Source: Bacillota bacterium
GTDB taxonomy: Bacteria; Bacillota; Clostridia; Christensenellales; CAG-138
Assembly (NCBI GenBank): GCA_023416175.1
Contig: JAEZIE010000052.1
Span: forward strand, 1-10,308
Direction: 5' to 3'
DNA length: 10,308 bases
In this document: piece after piece, positions 7,013 to 10,308 of the stretch
Numbering within the stretch: the first letter of the stretch is position 1
Layout: each line of letters starts with the position of its first letter
Translations under genes and position numbers: made by a program
Notes under the pieces: generated by a model
What the model was told of the DNA's origin: nothing
Seen by the model: only the letters and a program-made list of their open reading frames with translations
Database searches by the model: none

Positions 7013-8015
7013 ATTCCATCTGCGCGGCTTTTACGCGCGGGTCAATAAAGCCGTACAGGACTTCGATCGCAAAATTGGCTGCCAGGACCATGATGGTAAT
7101 GATAAGCGTCGCCCCCGACACAAGCGGATAATCCGCCCCGGAGATAGCGCTGAGTATGGTCGAGCCAAGTCCCGGATAATTAAAAATAATTTCCGCGATC
7201 AAAGCGCCGCCCACCATCGTTCCGAGGGAAAGCGCGAGGCCCGTGACCTGGGGCAGCATGGCGTTACGGAACACATAGCCTACGATCTTACGGTCCTTGA
7301 TGCCGAGGAAACGGCTGTATTTTACATAATCCGCGTTGAGTTCATAGATAGACATGGAGCGCATGCCAATGGCCTGACCACCGACGGATATAATAACAAT
7401 TGACCAGAACGGCAGCTGGTAATGTGTCAAAATGGATTTTATAAACCGCAGGGAAAATTCGGGGAGCAGTTCAAAGCCGTACCCCCCCCCAACAGGTGCG
7501 ATTTTAAGCTTCAAGGCAAAAACAACAAGAAGTATGATCGCCATACCGAATGCCGGTATGCTGTTTGCAAACAAGGCGATGGGTAAAAGTACCTTATCGA
7601 ATCCCTTTCGTATATAGGCTGCCAACGCGCCTAGGATATTGCCTATCAACCAACCTACGATAATCGCCGGTAGCTGAAGCCCTATGGTCCACCATATGGC
7701 TGAGCCGATGATATCGCTTACCGGGCGGGGATACTGGCTGAACGACACCCCCATCTCCCCCTTGAACATGTTTCCTACATATTTGAAAAACTGGATATGT
7801 AATGGCTGATCAACACCGAACACGCGCGCGTAATACTCATAGGCCTGCTGCACCGTCGTCTGCGAGCTCGAATTCCGCGCTATGCGGGAAACAATCCGCG
7901 CGATAGGGTCGTTGGGCATCATGCGCGGAAGAAAAAAATTCAGCATGATCGCACAAACAAGCGTTATTATAAACCAAAGTATTTTTTTTCTGAAATAGCG
8001 TGCATAATTTTTCAC
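7011..8015 (-). CDS. Opp/Dpp-type ABC transporter permease, first subunit (OppB/DppB-like), GTG start
   Basis: A 334-residue integral membrane subunit of the importer. The first helix (about 11-30) is followed by the family's N-terminal motif FFLPRMMPNDPIARIV. Additional helices lie at about 103-134, 142-170, 201-217, 256-280 and 298-322. The ATPase-contacting EAA loop is near 225-246 (ELNADYVKYSRFLGIKDRKI), and the C-terminus ends in the usual YGFIDPRVKA. The start codon is GTG, supported by AGGAGG seven bases upstream; the next residues (MKNYARYFRKK) suit a cytoplasmic N-terminus. The gene lies 77 bases after the binding-protein gene, with a strong hairpin between them. A run of nine G encodes Gly176-Gly178 and could be a slippage site. 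Subunit assignment is secure. Confidence 0.95.
   Translation of the reverse strand: MKNYARYFRKKILWFIITLVCAIMLNFFLPRMMPNDPIARIVSRIARNSSSQTTVQQAYEYYARVFGVDQPLHIQFFKYVGNMFKGEMGVSFSQYPRPVSDIIGSAIWWTIGLQLPAIIVGWLIGNILGALAAYIRKGFDKVLLPIALFANSIPAFGMAIILLVVFALKLKIAPVGGGYGFELLPEFSLRFIKSILTHYQLPFWSIVIISVGGQAIGMRSMSIYELNADYVKYSRFLGIKDRKIVGYVFRNAMLPQVTGLALSLGTMVGGALIAEIIFNYPGLGSTILSAISGADYPLVSGATLIITIMVLAANFAIEVLYGFIDPRVKAAQME
7482..7490 (-). repeat. Run of nine G inside the first permease gene
   Basis: Nine C on the plus strand read as G9 on the coding strand and supply three GGG codons for Gly176-Gly178. Loss or gain of one base would shift the frame in the middle of the permease. This is the longest G/C homopolymer I noticed in the window. 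Confidence 0.85.
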
Positions 8016-8022
8016 GACAAGA

Positions 8023-8028
8023 CCTCCT
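8023..8028 (-). promoter_or_regulatory. Ribosome binding site supporting the GTG start of the first permease
   Basis: AGGAGG on the minus strand, seven bases before the GTG at 8015. It supports a GTG start for this subunit. Confidence 0.85.
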
Positions 8029-8039
8029 GCCTAGAATAA

Positions 8040-8078
8040 GGGAACAGCCATGTTTCAAAAAGCTACATGGCTGTTCCC
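8040..8078 (-). terminator. Perfect 14-bp hairpin after the binding-protein gene (attenuating terminator or mRNA stabiliser)
   Basis: Bases 8040-8053 and 8065-8078 are exact reverse complements (GGGAACAGCCATGT and ACATGGCTGTTCCC), enclosing an 11-base loop. On the minus strand the hairpin starts 14 bases after the binding-protein stop and ends 12 bases before the first permease's ribosome site. The tail on that strand reads TTATTCTAGG, only a weak U-tract, so readthrough is expected. Such hairpins between a binding-protein gene and its permease genes commonly raise binding-protein levels over the membrane subunits, by partial termination or by protecting the upstream mRNA end. The structure is seen directly; the role is inferred. 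Confidence 0.75.
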
Positions 8079-8092
8079 AACATATCAGGGAA

Positions 8093-9991
8093 TTACGGAT
8101 TGACCAGCTCCAGATTATAGAGACCGCCAATACCGTAGCCGTTGATCATGACCAGCGGCGGGACGTTCTTGCCATCGCCCTGCTCGGGGAAGGCAGTCCA
8201 TACGGTCTCATTCACCGCATGGAACAATTCCGGACGATACATCAAGCCGAAGGAGGGAACATCGGTAAGGTAGATCTCGTTGATCTTGGTGTAGAGTTCC
8301 TTCAGCTTAGCGGGGTCGGTCACGCTCGGGATCTGCTTGATAATGGCGTCGGCTTCCGGGTTCACATAGCCGCCAAAGTTGCCGGTGGCATTGGTGGCCG
8401 CCGAAAGGAACTCGCTGCTGATGAACTTACGGATACGCGCCCAAGGCTGAATGGGTCCTGCGCCGTCGTTCCACATCATAAAGATGTCATACTCGGTCTG
8501 GCCGGTGGTGAACACAGTGGGCAGGAACACGTCCGCCTCAGGGAATTCGGTCGTAATGTTGATGCCGATATTCTGACCGGCCGCAGCTACGATTTCGATG
8601 GCAATCTGCCAGTCGGACCAGCCGAACGGACAGCATGCCTTGTACTCTAGGTTCTTGCCGTCGATATCGCGGTAGCCGTCGCCGTTGGTATCGACGATGC
8701 CTGCATCGTCAAGCAGCTTCTTAGCTCCCTCGATGTCGTTGCCCGCCCACTGGAGGGGCTTGAGCTTGTCGTGATCGAGTAGCGACTGCTCGCCTTCGGT
8801 CGGGATCATCATGGAGCGCGGAGTCTGGGAGAAGGTCGGGCTCTGGTTTGCCATGGCGTTGGCAATGATCGCGTCGTAATCGACCGCCATTGCGATCGCC
8901 TTGCGGACCGCCACGTTGTCAAGGCCGGGGGACTTCATGTTGTACCACGCCGTGGGGATAGAGGCACACACGCCATACGGAGCTTCATCCATATAGGTGG
9001 AAATGGGCAGCCCCTGCTTGAGCCAGAGGTCCTGAATGTTAGCCACAAAGCCCTGGGAAACATCTGCTTCGCCAGCAGCGAAAGCGGCATCCGCAGCCTT
9101 GTTGTCTGTGAAGATCGTGTGGGCGAGGTACTTGGGTACCGGCAGCTTGCCCCACATGGAGGCATCCTGACCCCAATAATTATCGTCCCGCACTAAAACG
9201 ACCTTCTGATCGTCGGAGTAGAGAAGCTTGTAGGGGCCCGAAGTGACGGTATCATCGCAGAGCGCGATTTTGAACGCATCCGCATCGTTGTTGACTTTGG
9301 CTTCCACGCCCTCAAAGTATGCCTTCTGCGTGACTAATACCTTGGCGACATACTCCTCGAGCATCAGCGGGTTCACGGCCTTGCCGCTGTCGTTGAGCTT
9401 TGCATATAGTACGGCGGTGGAATTGTCAACAGCTTCGATCTTATCGATATATTCCATGTATTCGTTGCCGGTGTTGGACGCGTACTTCACGTGCGTCGCG
9501 AATGTGTAGGCAACGTCGTTCGCGGTCACGGGGGTGCCGTCGTTCCACTTGGCGACCGGCTTGATCTTGACCGTCAGCTGGGTCCTATCCGGATTCCATG
9601 CAAATGCGCCATCCGCAAGCAACGGGTAGAGCTTGCCGTCAAGCATGTTGTACATATACAGTGTTTCATACATCGGGATACGAGAGGATGCCGCCTGCGA
9701 GATGACCAGAGAGTTATTCGGGTCAGGGTTGTAGGGGCTCCAGCTCTTTACGGTTTTCCATTGAAGTCCGGCAAAGTACAGCGTTTCATTGCGGGGAAGT
9801 TCGCTGATAAGTCCGGATGCGGGTGCGGCGGTTGGTTCGGGTTCGGGTGCGGGTGCGGGCGCGGCGGTTTCCGCTACAGGTGCTGTGGTAGGTTGCTCTG
9901 CGACCGGCGCTGTCGGCGTGCAGCCAAACAGCGGGAACGCCATGGATACTGCCAGAACAAGGGCCAAGAGTTTCAATGCCTTCTTTTTCAT
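8093..9991 (-). CDS. Lipoprotein solute-binding protein of Opp/Dpp-type importer (SBP_bac_5 family), probable beta-oligosaccharide binder
   Basis: A 632-residue extracellular binding protein that should capture the substrate and deliver it to the permeases. The N-terminus is a lipoprotein signal peptide: MKKKALKLL, a hydrophobic core, then lipobox LFGC with lipidated Cys24. A low-complexity Ala/Pro/Glu linker (about 25-58) tethers the folded domain to the membrane. The family 5 fold follows, with hallmark segments at KIKPVAKWNDGTPVTANDVA (142-161), SGPYKL (251-256), VRKAIAMAVDYDAI (362-375) and the DTNGDGYRDIDGK stretch (434-446), which is common in Gram-positive members. The ATG at 9991 is chosen because AGGAGG lies six bases upstream; an in-frame ATG at 10054 would put a non-signal segment before the signal peptide. 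Family 5 proteins bind peptides, nickel or sugars, so sugar binding is inferred from the GH1 and GH3 genes in the same operon. Confidence 0.95.
   Translation of the reverse strand: MKKKALKLLALVLAVSMAFPLFGCTPTAPVAEQPTTAPVAETAAPAPAPEPEPTAAPASGLISELPRNETLYFAGLQWKTVKSWSPYNPDPNNSLVISQAASSRIPMYETLYMYNMLDGKLYPLLADGAFAWNPDRTQLTVKIKPVAKWNDGTPVTANDVAYTFATHVKYASNTGNEYMEYIDKIEAVDNSTAVLYAKLNDSGKAVNPLMLEEYVAKVLVTQKAYFEGVEAKVNNDADAFKIALCDDTVTSGPYKLLYSDDQKVVLVRDDNYWGQDASMWGKLPVPKYLAHTIFTDNKAADAAFAAGEADVSQGFVANIQDLWLKQGLPISTYMDEAPYGVCASIPTAWYNMKSPGLDNVAVRKAIAMAVDYDAIIANAMANQSPTFSQTPRSMMIPTEGEQSLLDHDKLKPLQWAGNDIEGAKKLLDDAGIVDTNGDGYRDIDGKNLEYKACCPFGWSDWQIAIEIVAAAGQNIGINITTEFPEADVFLPTVFTTGQTEYDIFMMWNDGAGPIQPWARIRKFISSEFLSAATNATGNFGGYVNPEADAIIKQIPSVTDPAKLKELYTKINEIYLTDVPSFGLMYRPELFHAVNETVWTAFPEQGDGKNVPPLVMINGYGIGGLYNLELVNP
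9834..9863. repeat. Five tandem hexamers encoding the Ala-Pro/Glu-Pro linker of the binding protein
   Basis: On the plus strand the units are GGTTCG twice, GGTGCG twice and GGCGCG once. On the coding strand they give alternating Pro with Ala or Glu in the linker after the lipidated cysteine (about residues 44-53). Since the unit is six bases, copy-number change would alter linker length without shifting the frame. Confidence 0.8.
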
Positions 9992-9997
9992 GACTAT

Positions 9998-10003
9998 CCT
10001 CCT
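9998..10003 (-). promoter_or_regulatory. Ribosome binding site of the binding-protein gene
   Basis: AGGAGG on the minus strand, six bases before the ATG at 9991. It fixes the start at the lipoprotein signal peptide and rules out the upstream in-frame ATG at 10054. Confidence 0.9.
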
Positions 10004-10020
10004 ACTTTGCTTTATTGTTA

Positions 10021-10041
10021 TGGCCGCAAAAACGACGGCCA
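10021..10041 (-). other. Small GC-rich hairpin in the operon leader
   Basis: TGGCCG (10021-10026) and CGGCCA (10036-10041) are exact reverse complements around a 9-base loop. On the minus strand the hairpin lies 17 bases before the AGGAGG site of the binding-protein gene. It could stabilise the 5' end of the mRNA or tune initiation. There is no anti-terminator partner that I can see. Confidence 0.35.
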
Positions 10042-10130
10042 AGAGAGAATTCATAAGAAAAAGCTTTGTTATCAGATGGAATGCACAGTTTTAATAAGTA
10101 GCGCGATATGGATGATTCCCGTCATGCCCG

Positions 10131-10142
10131 AACCTGCGGGTT
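10131..10142. promoter_or_regulatory. Candidate operator dyad in the divergent region
   Basis: AACCTGCGGGTT is symmetric in 10 of 12 positions around a central GC. Its position between divergent genes suits a repressor site, but no second copy was found and the regulator is unknown. It also overlaps a small CCCG/CGGG hairpin (10127-10140), so it may be coincidental. Confidence 0.25.
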
Positions 10143-10187
10143 TGATCTCTAATAGCGTGAAAACATTTGGTGACCGGAAGGCGGTTT

Positions 10188-10215
10188 TTGACCTCAATGT
10201 TAGATTCGGGATAAA
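10188..10215 (+). promoter_or_regulatory. Candidate promoter for the divergent plus-strand gene
   Basis: TTGACC at 10188-10193 matches the -35 consensus in five of six positions. GATAAA at 10210-10215 matches the -10 in four of six, with a 16-base spacer. Transcription would begin near 10222, about 50 bases before the ATG at 10272. This is a sequence match only. Confidence 0.35.
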
Positions 10216-10271
10216 TGTATAAAATCATTATCTGGACAATTGAGAAGGCATTCATTTCGAGGGAGTACAGC

Positions 10272-10308
10272 ATGGTTATGGGTATATCAGCGGTTCGATG
10301 GAAAGACT
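10272..10308 (+). CDS. Possible divergent gene, 5' end only, cut by the window edge
   Basis: An ATG at 10272 opens a frame that runs to the window end and reads MVMGISAVRWKD. An AGGGAG ribosome site (10260-10265) lies six bases upstream, which is good spacing. A plausible plus-strand promoter is found further upstream. Divergent genes beside sugar-uptake operons are often regulators, but twelve residues are too few to identify a family, so no function is assigned. A second ATG two codons on (10278) is a less well spaced alternative. Confidence 0.35.
   Translation, partial: MVMGISAVRWKD

Larger units (their letters stand above)
9992..10271. promoter_or_regulatory. Divergent intergenic region carrying the operon leader
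   Basis: These 280 bases separate the operon from the probable divergent gene and should hold the promoters and operators for both. Visible elements are the binding-protein ribosome site, a small GC-rich leader hairpin (10021-10041), an 8-base palindrome AAAGCTTT (10060-10067), a 12-base near-palindrome AACCTGCGGGTT (10131-10142) and a plus-strand promoter candidate (10188-10215). I could not find a minus-strand promoter with good matches in both the -35 and -10 boxes, so the operon's start site is left open. No catabolite-repression (cre) site with a central CG is apparent. Confidence 0.6.

Noticed and set aside
7982..7989. Runs of eight A on the coding strand in the first permease (7982-7989) and second ATPase (4326-4333)
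   Set aside because: They encode ordinary Lys-Lys pairs. A8 runs are common in such genes and are weaker slippage candidates than the G9 run.
9992..10054. Upstream in-frame ATG for the binding-protein gene
   Set aside because: It would place 21 residues before a clear lipoprotein signal peptide and lacks the AGGAGG that precedes the ATG at 9991.
10156..10172. Possible catabolite-repression (cre) site GTGAAAACATTTGGT
   Set aside because: It lacks the central CG and the symmetric right half of the consensus, so it is not reported as a site.
9491..10222. Plus-strand open frame of 243 codons spanning the binding-protein N-terminus and leader
   Set aside because: It is antisense to a certain gene, is Arg/Gly/Cys-rich low-complexity sequence without a ribosome site, and matches no family. 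It is a by-product of the GC-rich linker repeat.
10091..10273. Minus-strand 60-codon frame in the divergent region
   Set aside because: There is no ribosome site and no recognisable motif, and it overlaps the promoter region and the better-supported plus-strand start.
1..10308. RNA genes, CRISPR arrays, insertion sequences and phage genes
   Set aside because: I saw no tRNA-like cloverleaf, regularly spaced repeats, transposase motifs or flanking target duplications; coding capacity is almost fully used by the seven genes.

Overview
This window looks like chromosomal DNA of a Gram-positive anaerobe of the Bacillota, most likely a Clostridia or Christensenellales-type gut or rumen bacterium. 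The supporting signs are strong AGGAGG-type ribosome sites, a lipoprotein solute-binding protein anchored by a lipobox cysteine, moderate G+C content and tightly packed genes. The lineage is inferred from style alone and is not proven.

All seven complete genes lie on the minus strand and form what appears to be one operon, read from high to low coordinates. The order is a lipoprotein solute-binding protein (8093-9991), two Opp/Dpp-type permeases (7011-8015 and 5747-7000), two Opp/Dpp-type ATPases (4729-5736 and 3873-4736), a family 3 glycoside hydrolase (1518-3791) and a family 1 glycoside hydrolase (140-1486). Gaps are short: 77, 10 and 10 bases, an 8-base overlap, then 81 and 31 bases. The transporter belongs to the peptide/opine/nickel class of ABC importers. 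Because it is linked to two cytoplasmic beta-glycosidases, I infer that it imports beta-linked oligosaccharides such as cellobiose or related beta-glucosides rather than peptides. The GH1 enzyme has the Glu-Trp sugar-site motif of enzymes that act on unphosphorylated sugars, which fits ABC import and not a phosphotransferase system.

Regulatory structure is visible in the gaps. A perfect 14-bp hairpin follows the binding-protein gene and probably lets that gene be expressed more than the rest. An 81-base spacer with an extended inverted repeat precedes the GH3 gene. A 280-base divergent region lies upstream of the operon (9992-10271); beyond it a plus-strand gene seems to begin at 10272 and is cut by the window edge. 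At the other end, bases 1-139 hold a weak hairpin after the last gene and a good minus-strand promoter reading out of the window.

The points most worth a second look are a long extracytoplasmic insertion in the second permease, a run of nine G in the first permease gene that could cause slippage, the hairpin after the binding-protein gene, and the helical tail on the GH3 enzyme. I see no mobile element, CRISPR array, RNA gene or clearly unprecedented system. This is a well-formed sugar-uptake locus with some unusual details.
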